Notes: a model not told the origin generated them from the letters alone. A stretch of 64,000 nucleotides of DNA from Pseudomonadota bacterium (GCA_018821535.1 JAHJLV010000008.1:62001-126000), one strand, 5' to 3'. Positions 50,549-60,536 are shown, counted from the stretch's first letter. Made by a program: numbers and translations.

Positions 50549-53500
50549 AATACTTAATCCATGTGAGCCGCTCAAAAATGAGAAGGAAACTGTCGAATTT
50601 ACCGGCAAGTCTCTGGATACCTATATTAACAGCCGGTTGCCGGTGATGGATGGATTAACCTGTGTGGCTGCTGTGAACGGGCATATTATCACAGCGCCGT
50701 TTGACCAGGTTCCGGTAAAAGCCGGGGATATCGTTGCCATCAGTGTCAAAGTGAATTTTGAAGTAGGTGCGATGGTTGCCACCTGGGCGGCGGGTGCTTC
50801 TTTTTCGACTCTGCTGGCAGCAGGTGCCTATGGCATGGCAGCGGTATATGTCGGAGTGTTTGCAGCAACTATTTTTGCCATCGGCGCGGGCCTGAACTAT
50901 GTCATGGGCCTTGTGGCACCGCAGCAAAGCGAGCTTACATCCAGCAGTTCATACGATAAATCTGCCCAGGCATATGGCTGGGGGGATTTAAGCCAGACGG
51001 TGGTGGAAGGCACGGCAATTTATGATATTTACGGCACAAACCGCATGTACGGCCAGGTGCTGAATCAGTATATTGACATTAAAAATAACAAGGAAGTGCT
51101 GTATGTGCTGATGGGGCTTTGCGGGCATCAGGTGGACTCTATCACGGATGTCCGGATCAATAATCAGCCGTATTCGTATTTTAAGGATGTCACCATTGAA
51201 ACCCGCCTGGGCACACTGAATGATGAGCTGATCCCAGGGTTTGAAAATGTCCATTCCCAGAAAAGTGTTAACGCAGCCAAGCTGATGCATGGCAGTGCCC
51301 AGACCCGTACAACAGACGGGACGCTGGTGGAAGAACTCAAGATTATTGTCAGCGCACCGTCCGGCATGTACTATTCAAACGACCAGGCCGGACTGGATGA
51401 AAGATCTGCTTCCTTTACGATCGAATATAAAAAATCATCTGATACTTACTGGATCAATCACGGTTCATTTACCTTGTCCGGCGCCACCACCGAAGCCATC
51501 AGGGAGATATACACCATTCCGGATCTTGAAGCCGACCAGTATGACATGCGGCTGACCCGCACAACAGCGGACGATACAGAAGTGCGGACAAATACGGATC
51601 TTTACTGGATGTTCTGGGATGAAATCATCAAAGAGCCTTTTATTTATCAGGGCATTGCCAAATATGCATTCATGGGAATTGCCACAGAAGATTTAAGCGG
51701 CGGCAGACCGTCTTTTTCATGCCTTGTGACCCGCAACACTGTCCAGGTATTTGATACGTCTTTAAGCGTTCCGGCATGGGTTTCAAAATCTGCAACCAAC
51801 CCTGCATGGATCTGCTATGATCGGCTTGTATCCAATCAGGTGTATGTGGAGCGGATCATTTATGATGAGTTTTACGAGTTTGCAGAGCATAACGATACCG
51901 ATGTCAGCCAGACCGGAGATCCGGCGGAAAAGCGCAATATTGCGCATATGATTTTTTCTGCCGGCAATCTGTGGGACAATGCGCAAAAAGCCGCAGCCAT
52001 CGGCCAGGCCGCACTGATATACCGGGGTTCGGATATCGGGGTGTTTATCGACAAGCAGGAAACCAATGTGGCGCATATCTTCAATATGGGCAATATCCTG
52101 GATGAAACTTTTGATATGGGATATCTGCCCGAAGAGGACCGGGCGAATTGTGTCGAAATCGAGTACACAGATCCGGACAGAGACCATACCCGCCAGCCCA
52201 TATCTGTGCATTCTGCAGAATATCTTTCATCCACCACGGTTTCCAAGACGGCCCAGGTGCGGATCGAAGCCGGAATCCCGCAAAAGCAGGCCACGCGCGA
52301 AGGGGTGCGCCTGATCAATACAAACAAATATTTTCTGCGCACGCCGTCGTTTGATGCGTTTATTGACTCCTTCGGGTGCGTTACCGGGGATCTGTGCTAT
52401 TTCCAGCACGATATTGTCAATTTCGACGGGCTGAACCTGGGCGGCAGGATCGTGGATGCCGGAAATGACTACAACGTGGATGTATTGGGGCATGAATATG
52501 ATCCTCTGATAGATCATAGACCCTGGGTGCAGCTGGATCAGCCCGTGACCATAGAAGCATCCATCACCTACAAATTGCGGGTCCGCCTGGGGGATGACAG
52601 CCAGGTGGAAAAGACCATCAACATGGCCCCTGCCGCTGCCACGGATATTCTATTTCTGGCATCTCCCTGGATATCCATGCCGGTACAATATGATCTGTAT
52701 CTGTTCGGCCTGGTGACTTCGGGTTTTATGAAAAAATATCGGATTGCCGAGATTTCCCGACGGGACGATTTTACAGCTTCGCTTGTACTGGCAGAGTATA
52801 TTGATGAAATCCACACGGAGAACTCAGACCTGGTCATCGAAGAACCTGCCTGGGAACAGCACAAGCAGGAAGCCATCAGTGTCATGGCCAATGAGTTTTT
52901 AGCCTATGCGGCAGACGGCAGTTATCAATCCAAAATCAATGTGTCCTGGTACCGGGCCTACACCGATACCGGCGCAAGTTGGAATATCTGGCTGAAAAAT
53001 GTAACACAGGATGCAGATCCGGTCCACCTGGCATATGTCCATACACTGCAGTACACCGTGACAGCGCCGCTGATCCTTGGGCATGAATATCAGATTATCA
53101 TTGCTGCCGGTGATAATGGTCCGGTTTTGAAAACCAGTAATTACACCGCTGTTACTATTCTGGGGAAAGCAATGCCTCCAGGAGACGTGATCAATTTTAC
53201 GGCCACCTGGGATGCCATTAAACGGGCCGTGCATTTTAATTATTCTGCGGTTGATGATATTGATCTTGATCTGTATGAAATCCGGGAAGGCGGCACCTGG
53301 GCAGGCGGGACAGTCGTCAAAACATCCATTGAAACAAACTGCAGTATTTTTATTCCCGAAGGCATGAGTGATACCAAGACCTACCGGATCAAAGCCAAAG
53401 ACACATCAAAGATTTATTCGGTTAACGAAGCCATTGACACGGTATCCATTGACACCTCTGACTGTGACCTGGCCATTCCCGGTGCCCTGTCTCTGGTTTC

Positions 53501-55583
53501 CAATTCCACTATTGCCTTTGGCGGGGCAAACATCGTCACGCTGCTGGCAACCTGGAACAGTGATTCAGAGCTGTCGGATGATTTCAGCTATTATGAAGTC
53601 CAGCTTGAAGACATGGCCAACAACAAACGGTCCAGCTTTACCACCACCGACCGCGAATACCAGTGGGAGCTTGTGCCGAACAAACAATACGGTGTTGCTG
53701 TCCGGGCCTGGGATCACGGCCGAAACCATACATCCTTTTGCACCCAGGTGCTGCACACCACCGCCCGGGATACCGCCGCCCCGGCAGCGCCCACCTGGCC
53801 CGCGTCGGGCGCTGCCATACCCGGATTTAAAAATATCGGCCTGTCCTGGGATGATAACACAGAATATGATTTCAGCCATTATATCCTGGAGCGGTCTATT
53901 GTTGCAGATTTTTCAAGCAGTGTGACGGTTCTGGGGGAGATCAAGGCGTCCTTTCATTCTGATGGGTATAATATGGACGTCTCCACAGCTTATTATTATC
54001 GACTCAAGGCTGTTGATACATCGGGCAACGCATCCGGATACAGCTCCATCCGGTCTGCCACAACATTGCAGGTGGGCTCTGCTGACATTGCGTATAATTC
54101 AATCATTGCCGCACATGTGGCTGCAGGCGCTATCACGGCTGACAAAATTACAGCAACTACGATGTCCGCTATTGTCAGCAATTTTGGCGTAATGAATGCA
54201 GGCGTTGCCAGAAGTCTTACAGCCAACAGTTCCGGAGTGCCCCATGTTGAAATGGATCTGAATAACGGCCGGATACAGTTGGCCGATGATGTGCAGCGCA
54301 CAGTACTTGAATCCGGCACATTGACCCATTACAAAACATTTGGCGGCGTTGAAATTGCCTATAAATCTTTAATTCGTGCACCTCATGGCACCTGTGCTCA
54401 TGGCGTGCTGACCGAAGTGGGTTATTTTTCTTCAGAGCCCACCGTTACTCTGCAGCCCTTTAATAACAAGACATATTCCGCAGCCAACGCCAGCGTGGAT
54501 CATGGTTTTAAATTTGAGGCTATGAATCTGCGGGAAATTGATCCTGTTACAAAATTACCGTCCCCGGGATCAAAATACTATGCCTTTGACCCATCTATAG
54601 AATTGGTATCCGAAGCCGGGAATGCAGTACGAAGCGTCAATATTACAGAAGCTTCCACGTCAGATCCGGGGCCGTTGACTATTGATGAATCCGATGCGTC
54701 TTCAATGACCACACCTGCAAACTGTAACCGGGTGGTTGTGCTGTGTGAAATCAAGTCCGTCAGGGGCACCGGCACCGCTGGTATCTATTATAATCGAGCG
54801 GTAACCTTATCTTTATATATTGATGGCTCTCTGAAAGAAACGCTGACGCTGACATCGCAGATGGCCGGGCAACTTGGGTTTGTTCAAAACACGATTATTT
54901 CTGGCATCGTGACAGCGGGCAGTCACAATGTTAAGGTTATAGCGGGGTTTGCAAATGCATCTGGAACTTTTGGTTCAGCCTCTTACGAATATTCTTCGGC
55001 ATCGGCAAGTTCTTCTCCGGGGATCACTTACACCGCCCAAGCTACACGGGTGGGTTCTACTAATTATGATAGTATTGTAAACGAATCCATTGCTTTGCCT
55101 ACACCAGCGACGACTGGATGGGAAGTCTATTCCGCCACATATACGATTAATTATGATTGGTCAATGAATGCAGTGGGGAATCCAACACCATATGGGTATA
55201 GAGCTACCATAACTGATACTTTAGCTTGTCCGTTTTTCAGTGATGGGATGACTTATTTACGATCAGAGGGGGGATCTGTTTTTGAAAGGGGAGGGACAAA
55301 TATAACGGATACTGTTGTGGTCAGCTCCCTGCTATCAACACTATCTTTCACGCTGAAAGGGGGTTCTAATGGAACAACCGACCCATATGGTTGGTATACT
55401 TACACTCTTGGGTGCACTACATTCAAAATCAATTCCCTGTCTGTTGTTGCAAGTCTCAGGCGGTATCCGGCTGGATCAACCGCAATCGACAATCAATTAA
55501 AAGTCGTTGAATACACATACGATTTAGCATCAGGAACCGTAATTTCGACCGGCAGCGCCAAGTGGTCTGCCACCGGTCCATAA
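50529..55583 (+). CDS. Giant host-specificity/fibre protein, gpI-gpJ-like fusion
   Basis: The protein has 1684 residues. The first 150 residues look like lambda gpI (VDTYINSRLPVMDG type, then a hydrophobic VGAMVATWAAGASFSTLLAAGAYGMAAVYVGV). Residues about 160-760 are the gpJ-like hub. The middle (about 800-1150) has several fibronectin type III-like repeats, and the last 450 residues form a low-complexity beta-rich fibre. It would form the tail tip and bind the host surface. The last 300 residues are more AT-rich and therefore may be recently exchanged. Confidence 0.9.
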   Translation: MSVLIVKILNPCEPLKNEKETVEFTGKSLDTYINSRLPVMDGLTCVAAVNGHIITAPFDQVPVKAGDIVAISVKVNFEVGAMVATWAAGASFSTLLAAGAYGMAAVYVGVFAATIFAIGAGLNYVMGLVAPQQSELTSSSSYDKSAQAYGWGDLSQTVVEGTAIYDIYGTNRMYGQVLNQYIDIKNNKEVLYVLMGLCGHQVDSITDVRINNQPYSYFKDVTIETRLGTLNDELIPGFENVHSQKSVNAAKLMHGSAQTRTTDGTLVEELKIIVSAPSGMYYSNDQAGLDERSASFTIEYKKSSDTYWINHGSFTLSGATTEAIREIYTIPDLEADQYDMRLTRTTADDTEVRTNTDLYWMFWDEIIKEPFIYQGIAKYAFMGIATEDLSGGRPSFSCLVTRNTVQVFDTSLSVPAWVSKSATNPAWICYDRLVSNQVYVERIIYDEFYEFAEHNDTDVSQTGDPAEKRNIAHMIFSAGNLWDNAQKAAAIGQAALIYRGSDIGVFIDKQETNVAHIFNMGNILDETFDMGYLPEEDRANCVEIEYTDPDRDHTRQPISVHSAEYLSSTTVSKTAQVRIEAGIPQKQATREGVRLINTNKYFLRTPSFDAFIDSFGCVTGDLCYFQHDIVNFDGLNLGGRIVDAGNDYNVDVLGHEYDPLIDHRPWVQLDQPVTIEASITYKLRVRLGDDSQVEKTINMAPAAATDILFLASPWISMPVQYDLYLFGLVTSGFMKKYRIAEISRRDDFTASLVLAEYIDEIHTENSDLVIEEPAWEQHKQEAISVMANEFLAYAADGSYQSKINVSWYRAYTDTGASWNIWLKNVTQDADPVHLAYVHTLQYTVTAPLILGHEYQIIIAAGDNGPVLKTSNYTAVTILGKAMPPGDVINFTATWDAIKRAVHFNYSAVDDIDLDLYEIREGGTWAGGTVVKTSIETNCSIFIPEGMSDTKTYRIKAKDTSKIYSVNEAIDTVSIDTSDCDLAIPGALSLVSNSTIAFGGANIVTLLATWNSDSELSDDFSYYEVQLEDMANNKRSSFTTTDREYQWELVPNKQYGVAVRAWDHGRNHTSFCTQVLHTTARDTAAPAAPTWPASGAAIPGFKNIGLSWDDNTEYDFSHYILERSIVADFSSSVTVLGEIKASFHSDGYNMDVSTAYYYRLKAVDTSGNASGYSSIRSATTLQVGSADIAYNSIIAAHVAAGAITADKITATTMSAIVSNFGVMNAGVARSLTANSSGVPHVEMDLNNGRIQLADDVQRTVLESGTLTHYKTFGGVEIAYKSLIRAPHGTCAHGVLTEVGYFSSEPTVTLQPFNNKTYSAANASVDHGFKFEAMNLREIDPVTKLPSPGSKYYAFDPSIELVSEAGNAVRSVNITEASTSDPGPLTIDESDASSMTTPANCNRVVVLCEIKSVRGTGTAGIYYNRAVTLSLYIDGSLKETLTLTSQMAGQLGFVQNTIISGIVTAGSHNVKVIAGFANASGTFGSASYEYSSASASSSPGITYTAQATRVGSTNYDSIVNESIALPTPATTGWEVYSATYTINYDWSMNAVGNPTPYGYRATITDTLACPFFSDGMTYLRSEGGSVFERGGTNITDTVVVSSLLSTLSFTLKGGSNGTTDPYGWYTYTLGCTTFKINSLSVVASLRRYPAGSTAIDNQLKVVEYTYDLASGTVISTGSAKWSATGP

Positions 55584-55608
55584 TTTTTTTAAATAAGGAG
55601 ATATAGAC

Positions 55609-56148
55609 ATGAAACTTGGAGCAATTTTTCAATCAGCATTTGCTATTTTTATGATGCTGGCACTGGTAACGGTCGCAGTTTGTATGGCACTCTTGTCAAC
55701 GTCGATCCAGGCACATGCTGTGACTTACAGAAATGATGGCAGCAGCAGTGTTACAATCAGAAACAAACACGGCAATATCCAAATCGTTTATCCAAATGAG
55801 ACGATCGAAACTTATTATTATGTGGATCTGACCCAGGCGCAATATACAGACCTGACAAAAGTTTCAGACACCCCTTATGCAAAATTTGCCCTTGCCACCG
55901 ATGCTGTAACAGCAACAACCGAAGGGGTTGATGTTGCCATCGACCTGGATGCCGACTTTTTAATGATCACATTGGTGACCGGAACCATTGATGTATATGC
56001 GCAGTCAGATGCAAACACGCCGCCGATCTTTACAGGCGTATCCTCTGATGTGGATAATACCAATCTGCCACTGCACGGCATGTTTGATAATATAGTGATC
56101 AAAGGCACCGGCACATGTCAGATCACCCAGTATAAAACAAAATTTTAA
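55609..56148 (+). CDS. Secreted or anchored protein in the fibre cassette (179 aa)
   Basis: AAGGAGATATAGAC precedes the ATG. Residues 10-37 (AFAIFMMLALVTVAVCMALLSTSIQAHA) form a signal peptide or membrane anchor ending in an AxA-like site. The rest is a beta-rich, Thr/Asp-rich domain, as in tail-fibre tips or surface proteins. A signal peptide is unexpected for a virion protein, so this may be an envelope protein made by the lysogen. No family is recognised. Confidence 0.6.
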   Translation: MKLGAIFQSAFAIFMMLALVTVAVCMALLSTSIQAHAVTYRNDGSSSVTIRNKHGNIQIVYPNETIETYYYVDLTQAQYTDLTKVSDTPYAKFALATDAVTATTEGVDVAIDLDADFLMITLVTGTIDVYAQSDANTPPIFTGVSSDVDNTNLPLHGMFDNIVIKGTGTCQITQYKTKF

Positions 56149-56174
56149 TTAACGATTATGGGGGATAAAGTTGA

Positions 56175-56402
56175 ATGAAAAAACTTATTTTAATAGCCAT
56201 GATCATCTGCCTGGCTTCGGTTGCATGGGCTGCAAATTTGCAGTTTAGCCGGTTGCCGAGCATGGGTGGTGGCCTGACCGTCGGGGATGGGCTGAGCATA
56301 ATGAAAAAGACAATGGCATCAGTTACAAACACATTTGTTTATAATGACACTGCCGGAATCACATATCTAAACACCGGCGGAATAACATATAAGGATTATT
56401 GA
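56175..56402 (+). CDS. Small secreted protein (75 aa)
   Basis: It begins with a standard signal peptide (MKKLILIAMIICLASVAWA) with cleavage expected after AWA. The mature part is about 56 residues with a C-terminal near repeat: YNDTAGITYLNTGGITYKDY. It starts 27 bases after the previous gene and touches the next. Its role is unknown. Confidence 0.6.
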   Translation: MKKLILIAMIICLASVAWAANLQFSRLPSMGGGLTVGDGLSIMKKTMASVTNTFVYNDTAGITYLNTGGITYKDY

Positions 56403-56403
56403 T

Positions 56404-57348
56404 ATGAAAAAACTGATATTAATTTGTGTATTTGTACTGTTTGCATTTAGCAATGTTCATTCCGCTGTCAATAAATACGGGTGTATTGGTCTGACAGGCG
56501 GAACTGCCGGGATGCTTGATGCTCTTGATATAACAGGTGCATCAACCCCGAATGCTGACAACCTTGCAGAAGGTGATGTTGCAGAGGTTTTGACCATAAG
56601 CGGAAGCACTGTAAATTTTTACACGTACATTTTTGATGCTTCTGGAACTGATGCAGAATCAAGTCCGAACATTATAAGGCCTGATGACTATGCCACTGCG
56701 GGGGTATGGCGGCTTGTTGTCGTTAATGCAAGGGGATTTGATGTACCGCCTACCGCTTTTGGTGGTGGATACTCCTATTGGCTGGAAGACACTGATAACG
56801 GGTCAAATTATGTCGGCTGGGGGAGTCCTGTCAGCAATAATAATGATTTAATCCTATTGCTCCCGACATCTGACCCTGCATCAGGGCAAGTTATGGCATT
56901 CGGTGTACCATCCTCGGTAACCTTTTCGGACAATGCGGCCAAAGACGCAAGCCAGTCTACTTGGATCACAATAACAGAGCCTGTTGCATGGACAATCCAC
57001 GATTCTGATGTTGATACCGCCGTTGCAGATGGGAAACAATTCTTTGCAGTCCCTGCGTACATGAACGGGTGGGAGCTGGTAGATGTTGTGGCATCGGTAT
57101 CAGACTTGAACTCTGCTGCATCTGGTGCAACCACAGTTGTGATCAGGAGGGTTCGTGGGGCAACTGCTGCCAATATGACATCCACAGGTGTTACGGTTGG
57201 GTTTGGAGAATACACCGCCTCTGATGAAGTGGTTGACACATCTAATGATGAGCTTGCAACTGGTGATAAAATTTTTGTTGACATTGATACAGTATGCTCG
57301 CCAGTTCATAAGGGCGCATCAGTCACTGCTATCTTTGAGAAGAGGTGA
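56404..57348 (+). CDS. Secreted beta-rich protein of the fibre cassette (314 aa)
   Basis: A signal peptide (MKKLILICVFVLFAFSNVHS) precedes a beta-strand-rich mature part: GVDALDITGASTPNADNLAEGDVAEVLTI-type repeats, then a C-terminal domain (DKIFVDIDTVCSPVHKGASVTAIFEKR) that looks like the carbohydrate-recognition end of phage fibre proteins. Phage-borne fibre domains joined to a Sec signal are unusual. It could mask the host surface or be exported to the outer membrane. Confidence 0.6.
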   Translation: MKKLILICVFVLFAFSNVHSAVNKYGCIGLTGGTAGMLDALDITGASTPNADNLAEGDVAEVLTISGSTVNFYTYIFDASGTDAESSPNIIRPDDYATAGVWRLVVVNARGFDVPPTAFGGGYSYWLEDTDNGSNYVGWGSPVSNNNDLILLLPTSDPASGQVMAFGVPSSVTFSDNAAKDASQSTWITITEPVAWTIHDSDVDTAVADGKQFFAVPAYMNGWELVDVVASVSDLNSAASGATTVVIRRVRGATAANMTSTGVTVGFGEYTASDEVVDTSNDELATGDKIFVDIDTVCSPVHKGASVTAIFEKR

Positions 57349-57350
57349 TT

Positions 57351-57899
57351 ATGAATAAAATAATCTGCATGATATTTGTCTGCTGCTTGATATATACTCA
57401 GGCATTCGGGGTAACGTTGTTGGGCAGTGAGGTTGAGGCGAGTGGGTGTTCAAGTGGAACTGCTGAAATATCACAAACATCTAATGATGCTAACTCTGGC
57501 AACATAAATACAAGAGTTATAGGACAGTCTTTTACTCTAAATACAGCGATTAGTTTATATAGCATAACTGTATCGTTTTTATCTGGAGCTGAATCGACAC
57601 ATACGTTAAGAATCGGAACAAGTCCTGATTTGTCAAAAACGTATACAGAAGAAATATCTTTTACGCCGGATACAGGTGTTACAGAAATACTTTCTGCCTC
57701 TAATCCAAACCTCTCAACAGGCACATGGTATTTTGGGGTGTTGGGTGACGGGGTTACGAGTATATTTTTACGAAGAAATAACAGTGACGTGTATACTGGA
57801 GGCAATTATATATACGGTGCTGCTGGCGGAAGTTGGAATATGAGTAATTTAGAACCGGACATAGATTTGTATTTTACTATAAATAAGTGTGCAGAATGA
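57351..57899 (+). CDS. Secreted beta-sandwich protein (182 aa)
   Basis: The ATG at 57351 follows AGAGGTG; a GTG at 57345 is the alternative start. A signal peptide (MNKIICMIFVCCLIYTQAFG) precedes a beta-rich domain with Ser/Thr repeats (SCSSGTAEISQTSNDANSGN, then SFTLNTAISLYSITVSFLSG). It resembles extracellular choice-of-anchor or carbohydrate-binding folds. Base composition is AT-rich relative to the tail genes. Its stop overlaps the next start. Confidence 0.55.
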   Translation: MNKIICMIFVCCLIYTQAFGVTLLGSEVEASGCSSGTAEISQTSNDANSGNINTRVIGQSFTLNTAISLYSITVSFLSGAESTHTLRIGTSPDLSKTYTEEISFTPDTGVTEILSASNPNLSTGTWYFGVLGDGVTSIFLRRNNSDVYTGGNYIYGAAGGSWNMSNLEPDIDLYFTINKCAE

Positions 57900-58765
57900 G
57901 AAAATTAATTATTATAGTAAGTATATTAATTACTTTGGTTTTCACTCCACTTGCTGATGCCGATATATTATTCTCTGATAGTCTTGAATCGGGTGATTTT
58001 ACCCACGTCGATCCTTTAAGCGGTGCAGCTTGGGGGGAAAGTACATATACCACTGTAAGTACGGATAATCCAAGAACGGGGGCATACTCTATTAAATTTC
58101 GTTTTGTGGGCAATGAAGACCTGGATGCTGATGCGTGGTCAGAGCAAAGATTTAAAATTAGTGATGCTCCTCAAACTGAAATTTATATTAGATACTATAT
58201 TTGGTTTCCTGAAAGCTATACTATCCGAGCCACCCCCTCAACTGAGAACACAAAATTTATATACATATGGGGTGATAGTTATGCGGATGATACAAATAAG
58301 ATTGGGTTTGAACTCCAAGGTGATATGCAGGCAGGGTTTACTGCGAAGCATACTTATCCATCCGGTGTAAAAACCCTTGGTTGTGTTGCTCCCTCATTTA
58401 CATCAGAGGTCGATTCCCCTTCTACGAGATGGACATTAACGGAAGAAGACAAGGGCAAGTGGTTATGCTTTGAATTTAGGTATAAAATTGATTCAGGCGC
58501 AGGAGATGGGGCTTTGCAATTTTGGGTTGATGGTGAGTTGATCATAGATGGCGATCCGCTCTCATGGTTAGGAGCGCCATGTGGTGTGAATGAGTTTTTG
58601 CGTAACGGCTATCTGATGGGATGGTCTAATTCGGGTTTTGATGAAGACACGATTGTTTATATAGATGATGTGGTATTCTCGACTAATTATATTGGGCCTG
58701 ATGTCACACCTGAAACCCAAACCCGCTCATCCCATAGAGGCGGTGGCATGGGGAATATGCGTTGA
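57896..58765 (+). CDS. Secreted lectin/polysaccharide-lyase-like protein (289 aa)
   Basis: The ATG at 57896 overlaps the preceding stop (ATGA). After a signal peptide (MRKLIIIVSILITLVFTPLADA) the mature part resembles the beta-jelly roll of laminin-G/heparin-lyase-type enzymes: FSDSLESGDF, TGAYSIKFRF, WVDGELIIDGDPLSW, DDTIVYIDDVVFS. Such folds bind or cut polysaccharides. Candidate catalytic residues could not be confirmed. It could be a secreted depolymerase or surface-binding factor released by the lysogen, or a late tail appendage. Confidence 0.55.
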   Translation: MRKLIIIVSILITLVFTPLADADILFSDSLESGDFTHVDPLSGAAWGESTYTTVSTDNPRTGAYSIKFRFVGNEDLDADAWSEQRFKISDAPQTEIYIRYYIWFPESYTIRATPSTENTKFIYIWGDSYADDTNKIGFELQGDMQAGFTAKHTYPSGVKTLGCVAPSFTSEVDSPSTRWTLTEEDKGKWLCFEFRYKIDSGAGDGALQFWVDGELIIDGDPLSWLGAPCGVNEFLRNGYLMGWSNSGFDEDTIVYIDDVVFSTNYIGPDVTPETQTRSSHRGGGMGNMR

Positions 58766-58810
58766 TTACATATTTTATTGTATAATCCTTAATAAAATAA
58801 GGTGATGAAA

Positions 58811-59587
58811 ATGAACATCAAAGATCAAATCCAGATCACAGCAAGACTTTCACTGCTTGCATATGAGTCTTCATTCCCCGGATGGAATATCCTGTCTTTA
58901 GAAAACAAGCTTCTGGCTGATGGCTTCGAAAAATTCCATTGGATTGAAAATTTTGAAACAGACACCCAGTGTTTTCTTAGCTCCAGGGACGGATACGTTT
59001 ATCTGACTTTCCGTGGATCAAGCACAGATGCGGACTGGGAAACCAATTTTGACTTTGAACAAGTTCCCTGCATGTGGGGTTATCTGCATGGAGGCTTTCT
59101 TGCGGATGTCAAATCAGTTTATTGGCAAATTAAAACTGCTTTGGCGGCATATCTGGCAGGCGGGCAGAAACTGATTATCACCGGGCATTCCCAGGGTGCG
59201 GCAGTGGCCGTCATCATGGGCATCGCTTTTCTTGAGGTCTGTGATCCGCTGGAAGCCGTCATCCATTTTGGCGGCCCCAGGGTGGCAGATCCCTTCTGTG
59301 CAGATTATATTGATGATCATTTCCCTAATATTTTTCACCGGGTTGTCAACAATAACGACGTGGTCACACGAATCCCGCCCCGGATCATGAACTACAGTCA
59401 CTTTGGCAAGCTTCATTATTTTCTGGGTGATGGGACGTACACTGATAATATTTCAGAGTGGGGAAGGTTTTTGGACCGGATGGCATACAAGATTGATTTT
59501 GGCGGGAAATACGGCATTGATATCTTTAACGATCATATGCCGGAAAATTATGCTGCCCTGGCTGAGCAGCTCAAATTAGCTGCATAA
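58811..59587 (+). CDS. Class 3 lipase-like alpha/beta hydrolase
   Basis: The ATG at 58811 is preferred because AAGGTG stands six bases upstream. Of 258 residues, the oxyanion-site strand VYLTFRGSSTDADWETN (64-80), nucleophile elbow GHSQG with S127, D183 in NNNDVVTRIPP, and a late His in HFGKLHYF complete a Ser-Asp-His triad. There is no signal peptide. It may act as a lysis accessory (attack on membrane lipids) or a cargo gene. It ends before a strong terminator, so it is the last gene of the late unit. Confidence 0.85.
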   Translation: MNIKDQIQITARLSLLAYESSFPGWNILSLENKLLADGFEKFHWIENFETDTQCFLSSRDGYVYLTFRGSSTDADWETNFDFEQVPCMWGYLHGGFLADVKSVYWQIKTALAAYLAGGQKLIITGHSQGAAVAVIMGIAFLEVCDPLEAVIHFGGPRVADPFCADYIDDHFPNIFHRVVNNNDVVTRIPPRIMNYSHFGKLHYFLGDGTYTDNISEWGRFLDRMAYKIDFGGKYGIDIFNDHMPENYAALAEQLKLAA

Positions 59588-59602
59588 GAGCGATCAGATT
59601 CT

Positions 59603-59645
59603 AAAAAAAATGGAGCAACAATATATAATGTTGCTCCATTTTTTA
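59603..59645. terminator. Bidirectional terminator at the right end of the prophage gene set
   Basis: AAAATGGAGCAAC (59607-59619) and GTTGCTCCATTTT (59630-59642) form a 13-bp stem with T tracts on both strands. It lies between the convergent lipase and tyrosine recombinase genes. Confidence 0.92.
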
Positions 59646-60536
59646 TTAATACCCGGACGCTTTGTTTACAAGATTCTGGAGCATCCCGGCAGTGGGATGC
59701 AGATATCTTGTGCTGATTGTTTCCGGAGTATCACCCAGGAGCCGGGCCACATGATCCAGATCCATATTCATATTATATCTTAGATTTGTAGCCGTATAAT
59801 GGCGAAATGTATGCGGGCCTCTGCCGTCATTCGGCGTCTTTAAGCCCAGGTCAGACAACATGGCCACAATGATTTTGTACATCATGTTTTTGCCGGGAAA
59901 TATGCGCTTAAAAGCATCCTTGTGCGGATCTGGGAAAGACTGTGCCAGATATTGCTTCATGTATATTGCAGATTCCGGGCTGATGAATACCGGCCGGGGA
60001 ATCGTCTTTGAATGTGAGATCAGTATGGTTTTTGATTCAAGTCTGATATCACAAACACGGATATGGGCCACCTCATCAACCCTTGCCCCGGTTTCAACCA
60101 GAATTCTGACAAGCAAATGATTCCTGGTATGCCTCTTGGGGAATTTATACGTCTTGCAGAGAGCGATCTCTTCTCCTGAGAACCAGCGCATTTCATGCTT
60201 AAGGTCATTCTTCTGCTTATCCGCCCTGGGGATTCTATAGGTATGTTTTATAGTGATATCGTGGAATCTGAACAGCAGCTTTGAGGTGGTAAGATAGGAT
60301 CTGGTTGTCTGGGCAGATATTCCACGCTCCCGGATAGATATGGCATATTTGTCCATGAATGCATTAAAGCTGTCATCCAGCCGGGTTATCCCATGACGCT
60401 TGCAGAACGGCAGCAATTGCTTATAACAGACGCCTTTATACGCATCTTTTGTTGCCTTGGCCAGAGCCTTGGTGGTCTCTGCTTCAAAAAACTGATTTAT
60501 CTGGGATTCGATTTCTGATACACGTAGATCATGCAT
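59646..60536 (-). CDS. Tyrosine recombinase/integrase beside tRNA-Gln
   Basis: The 296-residue protein has an N-terminal SAM-like core-binding domain (5-100) and a catalytic domain. R152 (TGARVDE), K177 (SHSKTIP), H242-x-x-R245 (HTFRHY) and Y278 (TRYLHP) are present, but the second His/Trp position is Asp (D269 in LGDTPETIS), an unusual change. It lacks an arm-binding domain, like XerC-type or simple integrases. It is about 370 bases from tRNA-Gln and may be the integrase of the island (with the prophage inside it) or a leftover of another element. Confidence 0.88.
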   Translation of the reverse strand: MHDLRVSEIESQINQFFEAETTKALAKATKDAYKGVCYKQLLPFCKRHGITRLDDSFNAFMDKYAISIRERGISAQTTRSYLTTSKLLFRFHDITIKHTYRIPRADKQKNDLKHEMRWFSGEEIALCKTYKFPKRHTRNHLLVRILVETGARVDEVAHIRVCDIRLESKTILISHSKTIPRPVFISPESAIYMKQYLAQSFPDPHKDAFKRIFPGKNMMYKIIVAMLSDLGLKTPNDGRGPHTFRHYTATNLRYNMNMDLDHVARLLGDTPETISTRYLHPTAGMLQNLVNKASGY

